A DNA stretch of 64,000 bases from Nocardia terrae (GCF_009760405.1 NZ_WRPP01000002.1:744001-808000), one strand, 5' to 3'; numbered from the stretch's first letter, positions 55,514-63,798 are shown. Notes: generated by a model from the letters alone, not told the origin. Numbers and translations: made by a program.

Positions 55514-56473
55514 TTACGGGATCACGGTCCCGTCGCCGAGCACCAGCAGATTTGCGAGGCTCTGGAAAATCGGCAGACCGGTCTTGATTTCCAGATAGGC
55601 GAACTGCCCCTGGGGGTTCACCTCCAGGAAGTAGAACTCGCCGTCGAGGCCCACGCGCAGATCGAGCACGCCGAAAGCCAGCCCCAGCGCGCCCATGAGC
55701 GTGGTGAGCGACTTGCTCACCGAGGCGGGCAGCCGGTCGGCCGTGAAGGCCACCGAGGTGTCCAGGCGCGAATCCACCCGTCCCACACCGGCTTGCGAGT
55801 CGATGCGCACCACCCACTCGATGCCGTCCACCCAGACGATGCGCAGATCGCTCTCGGCGTGGATGTAGTCCTGAAAGACGGTGGGGGAGTTGCGGATCGT
55901 GCTGAGCCGGTCGAAGTCCGCCGCGGTGAACAGCCGGGTCTCGGTGAACGCCCCGCGGCCGGTGCCGATGCGTTTGTAAACCACTGGGCCGGGCCGGGAT
56001 TCGATGAAGGCGCGCGCCTCCTCCGGATCATTGGTGACCACGGTCTCCGGGACCGCGAAACCGGCGCGATAGGCCGTCTCCAACTGCACGAGCTTGCGCC
56101 CGGCGGTGCGGTCGGCCCCCGGGTCGTTGACCCACATGGCCGGCACCGACCACAGCAGCCCCTGGAGGAAGCTGTCGCATTCGGCGCGGCGATAGGTGTC
56201 GTCCTCCTCGGTCAGACCGGCCGGCACGGCGCAGGGGTGCGGTCGCCGCCACCACACGGAGGTGACATCGTCGAGGCCCAGGATGTGCGACAGGCTGCGG
56301 TAGGAGCCGTCGGCACCCAGCCGGAAAGTGCCGTTCTCACGTGGAAAGTCGCGCATGTCGAGGCGAATCGGGGTGTGCCCGTGGTGTTTCCGCAGCGTGG
56401 CTGCGAGGGCGTCACCGTGGAGGTCCTCGGCCTCGGTGACGATGAGCACCGAACCCATGGTGCGGGCGGCCAT
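55514..56473 (-). CDS. ATP-grasp peptide ligase, MvdD/graspetide-maturase-like
   Basis: 319 aa. ATP-grasp fold close to the RiPP maturases that form omega-ester or omega-amide crosslinks in graspetides (MvdC/MvdD, TgmB, SAV_5884 types). N-terminal domain with VLIVTEAEDLHGDAL, the family motif VWWRRPHP (about 72-79), WVNDPGADRTAGRKLVQL, then the ATP-binding part with GPVVYKRIGTGRG, FQDYIHAESDLRIVWVDG and the metal loop FYFLEVNPQGQF (Glu and Asn ligands). The ending GLPIFQSLANLLV is also typical. It lies 11 bases behind a small gene with a Cys/Asp-rich tail, the expected arrangement for precursor and ligase. Confidence 0.82.
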   Translation of the reverse strand: MAARTMGSVLIVTEAEDLHGDALAATLRKHHGHTPIRLDMRDFPRENGTFRLGADGSYRSLSHILGLDDVTSVWWRRPHPCAVPAGLTEEDDTYRRAECDSFLQGLLWSVPAMWVNDPGADRTAGRKLVQLETAYRAGFAVPETVVTNDPEEARAFIESRPGPVVYKRIGTGRGAFTETRLFTAADFDRLSTIRNSPTVFQDYIHAESDLRIVWVDGIEWVVRIDSQAGVGRVDSRLDTSVAFTADRLPASVSKSLTTLMGALGLAFGVLDLRVGLDGEFYFLEVNPQGQFAYLEIKTGLPIFQSLANLLVLGDGTVIP

Positions 56474-56484
56474 CCGCGCCCCCG

Positions 56485-56946
56485 TCAGTCCAGGCTGTCG
56501 CAGGCTATGCCGTCGTCGCTGCCGTGGTGCGAGCGGGTCTGGCAGCAGGTCATGGTGGCCCCGCCGACACCGGGCGCGGCGGCGAGATCCAGTCCGCGCG
56601 CCCAGATTTCGGTCTCCCGGCGCAGTTCGTCATCGCCGCGGGCCGGGCTGAGCTCGGGCGCGAGGGTGAGCGGGCGGTCGGTGAGCTCGACGCGGCGGCG
56701 CTGGGTGAAATCGGCGGTGGCCCCGGACCGTACGCGCACCAGCACCGGACGGCCCTCGCAGCCGCCCTGTGCCACGGCGGTATCCCAGCGCGAGATGTCG
56801 AGGACATCGGCGCGGTGGAAGGTCCAGGTGCCGTCGCCGACCCGCACGCTGATACTTCGCTCGGTGGCTGCGACAAGATAGCCGGGTAGCGGTGGCGAGG
56901 TGCTGGCGAGTGCCGTCGATCCGGTTCGGTGCAGGGCGCCGGTCAT
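56485..56946 (-). CDS. small protein with Cys/Asp-rich tail, candidate RiPP precursor
   Basis: 153 aa from the ATG at 56946 (GGAG six bases upstream). Residues ~20-90 look like a compact beta-rich domain (YLVAATERSISVRVGDGTWT, VLVRVRSG, RRRVELTDRP). The final 22 residues, from Met 132, are of quite different character: MTCCQTRSHHGSDDGIACDS then LD, with three Cys, four Asp, two His and Thr/Ser, i.e. possible ester donors and acceptors. The gene stops 11 bases before the ATP-grasp ligase. I propose a leader-plus-core precursor, but its length exceeds usual graspetide precursors, so a maturase partner protein is an alternative. Internal start at 56553 is possible. Confidence 0.6.
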   Translation of the reverse strand: MTGALHRTGSTALASTSPPLPGYLVAATERSISVRVGDGTWTFHRADVLDISRWDTAVAQGGCEGRPVLVRVRSGATADFTQRRRVELTDRPLTLAPELSPARGDDELRRETEIWARGLDLAAAPGVGGATMTCCQTRSHHGSDDGIACDSLD

Positions 56947-57047
56947 GCTGAGCTCCGATCTGCTCGGGATTTGCTGCGGGGCCGAGCGTGATCTGAATCA
57001 TATCCCGCGTCGCGTCGGAATCGGTCCGCAACGAAAGATTTCAGCTA

Positions 57048-57068
57048 CCCCGGCAAACTCCGCCGGGG
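57048..57068 (-). terminator. hairpin downstream of thioesterase gene
   Basis: CCCCGGC (57048-57054) with its complement at 57062-57068 and a 7-base loop, about 70 bases past the thioesterase stop and before the RiPP-like pair. Confidence 0.55.
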
Positions 57069-57138
57069 TTTCGGAAACCGTTTTCGCCGAAGAAATTTCG
57101 CTGATCAACCGAGACCGGGTCGGGGCGGCGGCTTTCGC

Positions 57139-57555
57139 TCAGAGACCCAGCACGTCCGGCGACTCGGCAATGGCCCGCAGTGCGGCACCGGGATCCGCAA
57201 CCAGTTTGCGGGCCTGTAGATCGAGAATGCCGGACACGACCTCGATCTGCGCCGATATCGTCCCGTCCAGTTTCACCAGTTGCTGGTGCATCTTGAAGAC
57301 CTTGCCGCCGGTCCATTCGAATTCGCAGGTCACCGAGATCTCGTCGCCCAGATGCAATTCGCGCTGGTACTTGACGGTCTGTTCCAGCACTACCGGGCCG
57401 ATGCCCGCGGCCACCATCTTCTCGCCCGGCAGACCGCTCGCGCGCAGCAGTTCCCAGCGGGCGTGCTCGGCGTATTGCAGATATACGGCTTGATTGAGAT
57501 GCCCGTTGATATCGAGCTCGTATCCGCGAACGGTGACCGGGACGGAAAAGACCAT
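57139..57555 (-). CDS. acyl-CoA thioesterase (4HBT hotdog family)
   Basis: 138 aa, a typical single hotdog domain. Starts VFSVPVTVRGYELDINGHLN, where the Asp (…YELDINGHLNQAVYLQYAEHARW) is the usual catalytic position of the 4-hydroxybenzoyl-CoA thioesterase type. Hydrolyses acyl-CoA or acyl-ACP; substrate unknown. The ATG at 57555 with GGAAG is preferred over 57588. Confidence 0.85.
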   Translation of the reverse strand: MVFSVPVTVRGYELDINGHLNQAVYLQYAEHARWELLRASGLPGEKMVAAGIGPVVLEQTVKYQRELHLGDEISVTCEFEWTGGKVFKMHQQLVKLDGTISAQIEVVSGILDLQARKLVADPGAALRAIAESPDVLGL

Positions 57556-57697
57556 GCAACTTCCAACCCGGCCCGCGACGGCGATCATTCCGCATTTTCA
57601 GTGGTCTGCGGCACACAGGTCCGCGACTGCGGGGCTATCGCCAATCCGAGTCGTGGTGGAGGGTTCGTGAGACAGGTTGCCATGCCACCCTCGATGA

Positions 57698-59227
57698 TCA
57701 CTGCGTAACCGCCAGATTGGCCATCATGGCCATGTCCTCGTGCTCGAGATTGTGGCAGTGCAGCATGAAGCGGCCGGTGTAGCCGGTGAAGCGGATCGCG
57801 AGCTCGAGCGCCTGCCCGGCGGGCAGGTGGACCGTGTCCTTCCAGCCGCGATCGGACGGCAGGGGCTCGCGGCCGTTGCGGGACAACACCTGGAAGGGGT
57901 TCAGGTGTACGTGAACCGGGTGATTGAAGTTGGCGGTGAGGCGCCAGATCTCCCATTCGCCGAGCCGGACGGTCAGGTCCGTGCGGTCCGGGTCGAAGGG
58001 GCGGTCGTCGATGAGCCAGCCCTTCGCCTCGGAGTCGCCGGACATTCCTGTCATTTGCGGCATTTCGCCCATGTGGAAGTGGAGGTCGCGGCGGCGGACC
58101 GCGGACTTCGGATCGAAACGCTCGATCCGAGCCAGGTGATCGGGGATTCGCGAGGTGTCGGGTTCGGTGCGGGTGACGCGCAGGCGCAGCACCTCCACCG
58201 TGCGACCCTCGCCGAGGTCGTTCACCACGGTGACCTCATCGCCGGGCCGGTAGCCGGTCAGGTCGACGATGGTGTCGACGCGCTCACCCGGGGCCATGTC
58301 GAGCGCGTCGAGATGCTGTGGCGCGTCGAGCAGTCCGCCATCGGAGCCGATCTGCACGAATCCCGGTGCGGTCCGGTGCGGGCCGTCGAACCGCAGCCGG
58401 TACACGCGGGCATTGGAGCCATTGAGCCAGCGCAGCCGATACCGCACCGAGGCGACGTCGTAGCGCGGCCACGGCACACCGTTGACCAGCACCACATCGC
58501 CCTGCACGCCCTGCATGTAGTCGCCGGTGACGCCGGGGGAGTGCTGCGCGGTGGGGTCGACGGCCGGGTAGACGAGCTGACCGGCGGCGTCGAAAGCCCG
58601 GTCGCACAACAACAGCGGCAGATCACGCTCCCCTGACGGCAGACCGAGGCCGTCCTCTTCCTCGTCACCGATGAGATGGAATCCGGCCAGCCCGCGCCAC
58701 ACCGACGGACCGCTGAAGTCCATGCGGTGATCGTGATACCAGAGCGTGGCGGCGGCCTGCTGGTGGGGATAGGTGTACAGCCGCTCCTGCGACGGGTGCA
58801 CGTAATCGGTTGGGTAACCATCGGATTCAGCGGGAGTGTGACCGCCGTGCAGGTGCGCCACGGTCGGCACCGCGAGCTCGTTGCGATGCGTGACCAGGGC
58901 CGGGCGGCCGCTCCGGGCACGGATGGTCGGTCCGGGGAATTCGCCGTTGTATCCCCAGATTTCGGTGCGATATCCCGGCAGGATCTCGCGAACCGCCCGC
59001 CGCTGCACGATCCGATAGTGATCCCCGGCCGCATCCACCCGCTCCGGAGCCAGCGTCGAGGGGACGGCTCCCGGCAGGATGAACGGTTCCGGGAGCCGGG
59101 CGGCACTGCGGATCGTCGCACCGAGGGTCCGCGGACCCGAGAGCTGCCAGGTGATTCCGGCCCCGGTGGCCGCGATGGCTCCCACGCCGAGAGCTGCTGT
59201 TCGCAGGAGTCGGCGACGCGGAATCAT
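57698..59227 (-). CDS. Tat-exported multicopper oxidase (CotA/bilirubin-oxidase type)
   Basis: 509 aa. N-terminal Tat signal (RRRLLRTAALGVGAIAATGAG). Copper motifs in order: HLHGGH (about 125), WYHDH (about 168), HPVHVHLNPF (about 435) and HCHNLEHEDMAMM near the end, giving the T1 and trinuclear T2/T3 sites. Oxidises phenols, bilirubin-like compounds or metals with reduction of O2 to water outside the membrane. The ATG at 59227 (GGAG upstream) puts the Tat motif at the N-terminus; a GTG at 59410 overlapping the upstream stop (GTGA) would add 61 residues and is the alternative. Confidence 0.92.
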   Translation of the reverse strand: MIPRRRLLRTAALGVGAIAATGAGITWQLSGPRTLGATIRSAARLPEPFILPGAVPSTLAPERVDAAGDHYRIVQRRAVREILPGYRTEIWGYNGEFPGPTIRARSGRPALVTHRNELAVPTVAHLHGGHTPAESDGYPTDYVHPSQERLYTYPHQQAAATLWYHDHRMDFSGPSVWRGLAGFHLIGDEEEDGLGLPSGERDLPLLLCDRAFDAAGQLVYPAVDPTAQHSPGVTGDYMQGVQGDVVLVNGVPWPRYDVASVRYRLRWLNGSNARVYRLRFDGPHRTAPGFVQIGSDGGLLDAPQHLDALDMAPGERVDTIVDLTGYRPGDEVTVVNDLGEGRTVEVLRLRVTRTEPDTSRIPDHLARIERFDPKSAVRRRDLHFHMGEMPQMTGMSGDSEAKGWLIDDRPFDPDRTDLTVRLGEWEIWRLTANFNHPVHVHLNPFQVLSRNGREPLPSDRGWKDTVHLPAGQALELAIRFTGYTGRFMLHCHNLEHEDMAMMANLAVTQ

Positions 59228-59406
59228 CGACTCCGATCGCAAGCGGTGCCGGCTCGCGCCGGTTGGTTGCGGCGCAGTGTCGATGCCGAGGCTCTCGCCC
59301 GAGCCGACGCGGCCCCGCTCGCCGAGCCCTTCGGCCACCGGGGACTGTGGCGTGACCGGCGGCACCGGCGTCGAGTTGGGTCGTCGTGTGCCGAATGTGA
59401 AGGGTC

Positions 59407-59916
59407 TCACTGTGCTTCGGCTCCCGAGGTCGTTGCGGGCGCGGAGGTCGATCGGGACGGGAATTCCGGCTCGCGGGAATCGGCTTCGCGCCAGGCCCAG
59501 CGGGTGACCAGGATGAGCGACGCGATGATTCCGACGCCCAGCGGCACATGCAATTCGAGGTAGTCGAGCTGGGCGAGCCAGGCTTGCAGCCCCTCGGTGG
59601 CGACGAGTGCGAGCACTGCGGCGGCGGGCCACCACGGCCCGCGCTCGCGTCGGCTGCGCACGGCGACCACGGCGAGCAAGGTAACCGTCAGGGCGGCAAG
59701 GACGCTCGTGTTGGCGGCGTGCAATCCGAGCGCGTCGAAATTCCCGGCGAGGAACCGTCCGGCCAGCGCCGCCTGGATCAGAGCATCGGCGGCGGTGAGT
59801 GTCGCGACCGTGCGCACGGCCACCCGGAGTGCGCGACCGGTGGTCGGCTTCGTTTCGGATCGGCGCGCAATCCGCGTGGATCGGCGCGGATTGCGCGGTG
59901 CCAGTACGGCATTCAT
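59407..59916 (-). CDS. membrane protein upstream of multicopper oxidase
   Basis: 169 aa. A basic N-terminus then about four hydrophobic segments (AADALIQAALAGRFLAG, VLAALTVTLLAVVAV, WPAAAVLALVATEG, PLGVGIIASLILVTRWAW) and a polar tail. No named family recognised. It precedes the oxidase in the same direction and could be a membrane partner; co-transcription is likely from the close spacing. Confidence 0.72.
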   Translation of the reverse strand: MNAVLAPRNPRRSTRIARRSETKPTTGRALRVAVRTVATLTAADALIQAALAGRFLAGNFDALGLHAANTSVLAALTVTLLAVVAVRSRRERGPWWPAAAVLALVATEGLQAWLAQLDYLELHVPLGVGIIASLILVTRWAWREADSREPEFPSRSTSAPATTSGAEAQ

Positions 59917-59944
59917 TGTTCGTCCCCCTGCTGACTCGGTTCGC

Positions 59945-60442
59945 TCAGGCGCGGTTGGCGTTGCGCTCGGCCCACCACCGCGGCTCGTCGATGAAGTGGT
60001 TGTCGAAGTCCTCCTGCGCGGCCTGGATATCGGCGGGCGTGGCCTGGCCCTGCGCGAGCCGCTCGAGGAAGCGGAAGTAGCCGTGCCGTTCGACGCCCGG
60101 GGTCAGGGCGATGAGGATGCGCGCCGTGCTCTCCGGCGCGGCGCCGAAGGCGTGCGGCATGAACTTCGGCACCACGATCGCGCCGCCCGCGCCGACGGTG
60201 GCCATCTTGTCCCCGGCCCACACCTGCAGCTCGCCGTCGGCGACGTAGAACAGCTCGTCGGAGAGCGTGTGGTAGTGCGGCGTCGCGCCGTCCGCGCCCT
60301 TGCCCAGGGTGACCTCGATGGTGCTGCTCGACCCGCCGGCCTCGTTGGAGTCGATGAGCAGACGCACCGACGCGGTCGCGGTCGCGAGGACCTCGGCGTC
60401 CTGGGGCTGACGGATGGCGGCGGCGCGGGAGGTGGTGTTCAT
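59945..60442 (-). CDS. cupin domain protein
   Basis: 165 aa. Single cupin with motif 1 GATPHYHTLSDELFYVADGELQVW (two His and a Glu for metal) and motif 2 PKFMPHAFGA. Small-molecule dioxygenase-, isomerase- or sensor-like; often found next to MarR regulators such as the divergent gene here. The ATG at 60442 has GGAG six bases upstream; the longer open frame runs into the operator region. Confidence 0.87.
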   Translation of the reverse strand: MNTTSRAAAIRQPQDAEVLATATASVRLLIDSNEAGGSSSTIEVTLGKGADGATPHYHTLSDELFYVADGELQVWAGDKMATVGAGGAIVVPKFMPHAFGAAPESTARILIALTPGVERHGYFRFLERLAQGQATPADIQAAQEDFDNHFIDEPRWWAERNANRA

Positions 60443-60450
60443 GGCTGGCT

Positions 60451-60463
60451 CCGAACTGTTCGG
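60451..60463. promoter_or_regulatory. palindrome 1, candidate MarR operator
   Basis: CCGAACTGTTCGG, a perfect 6-bp inverted repeat around one central base, between the divergent cupin and MarR genes. Confidence 0.55.
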
Positions 60464-60469
60464 CGGTTG

Positions 60470-60489
60470 ATAATTCGCTACCGAACTAT
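60470..60489. promoter_or_regulatory. palindrome 2, candidate MarR operator
   Basis: ATAATTCGCTACCGAACTAT, 7 of 8 arm bases paired around CTAC. It shares the CGAAC half-site with palindrome 1 and ends one base before the ATG at 60490. Confidence 0.6.
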
Positions 60490-60513
60490 ATGCCATCGAA
60501 TAGAGTGCTGTCC

Positions 60514-61020
60514 ATGGGCGAGAAGAAGTTCGACGCGGTGGACGCGATCCAGGAGCAGTGGCGGCGGGAGCGGCCGGACCTCGACGGCGACGCCATGGCC
60601 ATGCTGTCGCGGCTCGGGAGGCTGCTGGTAGTGGCGACCCAGAAGGTCGAATCGGTCTTCGTCGCACACGGTTTGCAGAGCGGGGAGTTCGATGTGCTTG
60701 CGACGCTGCGCCGTTCGGGTGAGCCCTACGAACTCACGCCGTCGGGCCTCGCGGACACGCTGATGATGTCCCGCGCTGGGATGACCGGCCGCCTCGACCG
60801 CCTCGAACGCGCGGGCCTGGTCCGCCGCATCGCCGACCCCGGCGACCGCCGCTCGATCAAGGTCGGACTCACCGACCGCGGTCTCGAATTGGTCGATGTC
60901 GTCGCCACCGAGCACTTCGAGAACGAAACCCGCATGCTCTCGGTCCTCTCCGCCCAGGATCGCGCGCACCTCGACCGCATCACGCGCCTGCTCCAAGCCC
61001 ACCTCACGCAGGCCGACTGA
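60514..61020 (+). CDS. MarR family transcriptional regulator
   Basis: 168 aa from the ATG at 60514; an ATG at 60490 would add eight residues but would start directly on the operator-like palindrome. Winged-helix core (about 60-125): LTPSGLADTLMMSRAGMTGR, LERAGLVRR, DPGDRRSIKVGLTDRG, the last being the MarR wing signature. Divergent from the cupin gene and followed on the same strand by the DUF4291 gene. Confidence 0.9.
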   Translation: MGEKKFDAVDAIQEQWRRERPDLDGDAMAMLSRLGRLLVVATQKVESVFVAHGLQSGEFDVLATLRRSGEPYELTPSGLADTLMMSRAGMTGRLDRLERAGLVRRIADPGDRRSIKVGLTDRGLELVDVVATEHFENETRMLSVLSAQDRAHLDRITRLLQAHLTQAD

Positions 61021-61079
61021 CCCTCGGCCGCCGAAAATGGCTGGTACCCAACCGCGTCCCGCGACTACCGTCCTCCCGC

Positions 61080-61679
61080 GTGACCCCGAAGTTCGAGATC
61101 AGGGCAGACCATGACCGGGACACGATCGTGGTCTACCAGGCCTACGCACCCGCGATCGCCGACGCGGCGGTAGCGGCCCAACGCTTCGTCCCGCCCTTCT
61201 CGACCCACCGCATGACCTGGATCAAACCCTCGTTCCGGTGGCTCATGCACCGCAGCAACTGGGCGCGCAAACCCGGCCAGGAACGAATCCTCGCCGTCCG
61301 CATCACCCGCGCGGGCTGGGAGGAAGCCCTCGCCCAGGCGGTCCTCACCAGTCCCGAACGCCGCGTCTACACCGGAAACGACCAGTGGCGCACGCTGTTC
61401 GCCCACGCCGTAGTCCACGTCCAATGGGACCCCGAATACTCCTTGCGTGGCGCGAAACTCGATCACCGCAGCCTTCAGGTCGGCCTGTCCCGCCACATCA
61501 TCGAGCAGTATGTCGCCGACTGGACCGTGGACATCCGCGACCTCACCCCAACCGTCCACCGCATGCACGGCCACCTGCGCTCGGGCCACGCCGACCGCGC
61601 CCGCGCCCTGCTGCCTCCGGAGAAGCCGTACCCGCTGGCCGCCGATGTCGCGCAGCGGATCGGGGTCACGGCGGTCTGA
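61080..61679 (+). CDS. DUF4291 family protein
   Basis: 199 aa from GTG at 61080. Family pattern: IRADHDRDTIVVYQAY, RFVPPFSTHRMTWIKPSF, WARKPGQERILAVRI, VQWDPEYS, LQVGLS. Cytoplasmic, function unknown in the literature I know. The gene ends 13 bases before the stop of a convergent TetR gene. Confidence 0.9.
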   Translation: MTPKFEIRADHDRDTIVVYQAYAPAIADAAVAAQRFVPPFSTHRMTWIKPSFRWLMHRSNWARKPGQERILAVRITRAGWEEALAQAVLTSPERRVYTGNDQWRTLFAHAVVHVQWDPEYSLRGAKLDHRSLQVGLSRHIIEQYVADWTVDIRDLTPTVHRMHGHLRSGHADRARALLPPEKPYPLAADVAQRIGVTAV

Positions 61680-61692
61680 GGGCGGCCGACGA

Positions 61693-62271
61693 TCAGATCG
61701 GCGGGTCGGTCTCGGGTCGGCCGTGCGCGATCTCGTGGAACGCGCGACGCAGGACCGCCGAAATCCGCTGGGGGGAGGCGTCGTTCAAGCCGTCGAGATG
61801 GAGCAGGTGGCGGCCGATTACGACGCCGAGCGTGACCGCGCCCAGCAGTCCGGCCCGCAGGTCGGCGTCATCCTGGACCAGATGGTCCGCTGCCTGCCGT
61901 TGCTGCGCGACCATCGCCGCACGCACCTCGCCGGCGGCGTCGGGATTGGTGAGCATCGATCGGATCGCCGCCAGCGCGTTCACCGGCTCCTCCTCGAGCT
62001 TCGCGACGAGCGCCCCGAGGAGCAGCTCCGCGGTCTGCGTGGGTGATCCTTCGATCGTCTGCAGGTCGCCGACCACCGCGACCCGGGCGAACAGCTCCGC
62101 TTTCGAGCCGAAGTAGCGCATCACCAGTCCCGGGTCGGTCGCCGCCGCGGTGGCGATCGCGCGAATCGTGGTGCGTTCGTAGCCCGCTTCGGCGAACAGC
62201 CGCCCGGCCGCTTCGAGGATGCGCGCCTCGGTATTGCGGCGTTGCTGAGCGCGTGTGGTGGCCGGATCCAT
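61693..62271 (-). CDS. TetR family transcriptional regulator
   Basis: 192 aa. N-terminal HTH (RILEAAGRLFAEAGYERTTI, RAIATAAATDPGLVMRYFGS) and a helical ligand domain. Divergent from a small membrane-protein gene across about 75 bases holding two copies of the same palindrome, so it probably represses both. Inducer unknown. Confidence 0.92.
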   Translation of the reverse strand: MDPATTRAQQRRNTEARILEAAGRLFAEAGYERTTIRAIATAAATDPGLVMRYFGSKAELFARVAVVGDLQTIEGSPTQTAELLLGALVAKLEEEPVNALAAIRSMLTNPDAAGEVRAAMVAQQRQAADHLVQDDADLRAGLLGAVTLGVVIGRHLLHLDGLNDASPQRISAVLRRAFHEIAHGRPETDPPI

Positions 62272-62277
62272 TGATTC

Positions 62278-62295
62278 AGTCTACGAACGTTGACT
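62278..62295. promoter_or_regulatory. TetR-type operator copy 1
   Basis: AGTCTACGAACGTTGACT, near-perfect palindrome (one mismatched pair). Same consensus GTCTAC-N4-GTTGAC as copy 2. Confidence 0.65.
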
Positions 62296-62320
62296 CGATC
62301 CGTGGCGCGGGCGTACCTTC

Positions 62321-62338
62321 GGTCTACAGCTGTTGACT
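62321..62338. promoter_or_regulatory. TetR-type operator copy 2
   Basis: GGTCTACAGCTGTTGACT, sharing the GTCTAC-N4-GTTGAC pattern with copy 1, centres 43 bases apart (about four helical turns), just before the membrane-protein start. Confidence 0.65.
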
Positions 62339-62345
62339 GAAAATT

Positions 62346-62666
62346 GTGAGGTTCTCCATGTGGTTCACCCTGCTGTTCGCCACTCTCGCAGGCGTTATGG
62401 GTACCAACGCCCTGCCCCATTTCGTGAAAGGCCTACTCGGCGAAGAGTTTCCGAACGTCCTGGGCAACTCGCCCCTCCGCAATGCGCTGGCGGGCTGGCT
62501 GGGCCTGGTTCTCGCCGCTGGCTTCGCCGCAGTATCCGACCTACCCGCCCACCCCTGGCCGGGGGCCGTCGCCCTGAGCGTGGGAGCACTGGCCATGACC
62601 GTCTTCCACGGCCGCCGCGGCGCCTATCGGCTGAATGACGCACTGCGCCTGCCCAATCCGGCCTGA
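62346..62666 (+). CDS. small membrane protein divergent from TetR
   Basis: 106 aa from GTG at 62346 (an ATG at 62358 is possible). Three hydrophobic segments (WFTLLFATLAGVMG, LAGWLGLVLAAGFAAV, PGAVALSVGALAMTVF). No family recognised. Directly behind the second operator copy, so probably TetR-controlled. Confidence 0.75.
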   Translation: MRFSMWFTLLFATLAGVMGTNALPHFVKGLLGEEFPNVLGNSPLRNALAGWLGLVLAAGFAAVSDLPAHPWPGAVALSVGALAMTVFHGRRGAYRLNDALRLPNPA

Positions 62667-62681
62667 CGCTAGAGTTCCGGC

Positions 62682-63107
62682 ATGCCCGAAAAGATCCTCC
62701 GCAACACCTTCACCGTCCCCGCTCCCGTGGAGGCGGTGTTCGACCACCTGAGTCGGCCCGAGAACTACATCGGCCTGTCGCCGTTGGTGGTGGCCGTCGA
62801 GGACGTCCAGGACGGTTCGTATGTGGCGGTCGAACGGTTTCGGTTCCTCGGCCTGAAGTACGACAACCGGATTCGCGTGTCCCTGCTGGGAACACCGGGC
62901 AAGGCCGTGTGGGGTGAGGTCAACAGTCCCGGCGGCGTCCACATGGCCTACCGCTTCGACCTCACCACCACCCCCGGAGGCACCCGCGTAGACGACGAAC
63001 TCCGTCTCCGAACCCCCTTCGGCCTCATGGCTTTCGCCTCCGGCCAGGCCCGCAAGGTCCAACTCGCCCGCGGCATCATCCTGACCGAGCGCCTCACCCG
63101 GTCCTGA
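62682..63107 (+). CDS. SRPBCC family protein (polyketide cyclase/START-like)
   Basis: 141 aa. Helix-grip fold pattern: RNTFTVPAPVEAVFDHLSRP, YVAVERFRFLGLKY, GGVHMAYRFDLTTTPGGTRVDDEL. It probably binds a hydrophobic ligand; no catalytic residues are assignable. It starts 15 bases after the membrane-protein stop, perhaps in the same transcript. Confidence 0.85.
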   Translation: MPEKILRNTFTVPAPVEAVFDHLSRPENYIGLSPLVVAVEDVQDGSYVAVERFRFLGLKYDNRIRVSLLGTPGKAVWGEVNSPGGVHMAYRFDLTTTPGGTRVDDELRLRTPFGLMAFASGQARKVQLARGIILTERLTRS

Positions 63108-63148
63108 GCAAAGGGTGTCGTCGGTGAGGTTCGCGGATCGCCGGGTAG

Positions 63149-63715
63149 CTACTCCCGGCGGCGGACCGAGGCTTCTACGAGGTCGAGGACGGCTTCGAGG
63201 TTGTCGTTGGCGTGGCCGGAGGCGATGCGGGCGATGAGGCCGTCGAGGACGAGGTCGAGGTAGCCGAGGATGACTTCGGTGGGGACGTCTTCGCGGAGGG
63301 CGCCTGCGGCCTTGCGGCGTTCGAGGCGGGCGACGGTGGCGGCGGTGAGCTCGGTGGAGCGTTCTTCCCAGTTGGCGCGGAATTCGGGGTCGTTGCGCAG
63401 GCGGCGGGCGATTTCGAGGCGGGTGCCGAGCCAGTCGAAATCCTCTGGGCGCGCGAGCATGTCGCGCATGACCTGGATGAGGCCCTGGGTGGCGGCGACT
63501 TCGGCCATGCGGCCCGCGTCCTCCTGGGCCAGCGCCAGGAAGAGGGCGTCCTTGTCGCGGAAGTGGTGGAAGATCGCGCCCCGTGACAGGCCGGTGGCTT
63601 CTTCGAGGCGACGCACGGTCGCGCCCTCGTAGCCGAACTCCGCGAAGCAGCGGCGTGCTCCGTCGAGGATCTGGCTGCGCCGGGCGGCGAGGTGGTCGTC
63701 ACTGACCTTGGGCAC
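63149..63715 (-). CDS. acnR: aconitase repressor, TetR family (Rv1474c-type)
   Basis: 188 aa from GTG at 63715, with GGAGGAG just upstream; the frame is open to 63784 but that would start inside the hairpin region. N-terminus VPKVSDDHLAARRSQILDGA and HTH (GYEGATVRRLEEATGLSRGA, IFHHFRDKDALF) match M. tuberculosis Rv1474c and corynebacterial AcnR, which represses aconitase. It lies directly downstream of acn on the same strand. Confidence 0.92.
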   Translation of the reverse strand: MPKVSDDHLAARRSQILDGARRCFAEFGYEGATVRRLEEATGLSRGAIFHHFRDKDALFLALAQEDAGRMAEVAATQGLIQVMRDMLARPEDFDWLGTRLEIARRLRNDPEFRANWEERSTELTAATVARLERRKAAGALREDVPTEVILGYLDLVLDGLIARIASGHANDNLEAVLDLVEASVRRRE

Positions 63716-63736
63716 TGGACTCCTCCGAAACGTGTT

Positions 63737-63784
63737 GTGCGGGTTCTCCTTGATGATCTTGCGACCAAATCGGAGAACCCGCAC
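63737..63784 (-). promoter_or_regulatory. hairpin in the acnR leader
   Basis: Perfect 13-bp inverted repeat GTGCGGGTTCTCC (63737-63749) and complement at 63772-63784, 22-base loop. In the minus-strand transcript it stands just upstream of the acnR ribosome site. Confidence 0.55.
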
Positions 63785-63798
63785 GAGCGACGAGCGAA

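Noticed and set aside
59228..59410. Longer multicopper oxidase start at GTG 59410
   Set aside because: Would place 61 disordered residues before a Tat signal; kept as an alternative because of the GTGA overlap with the upstream gene.
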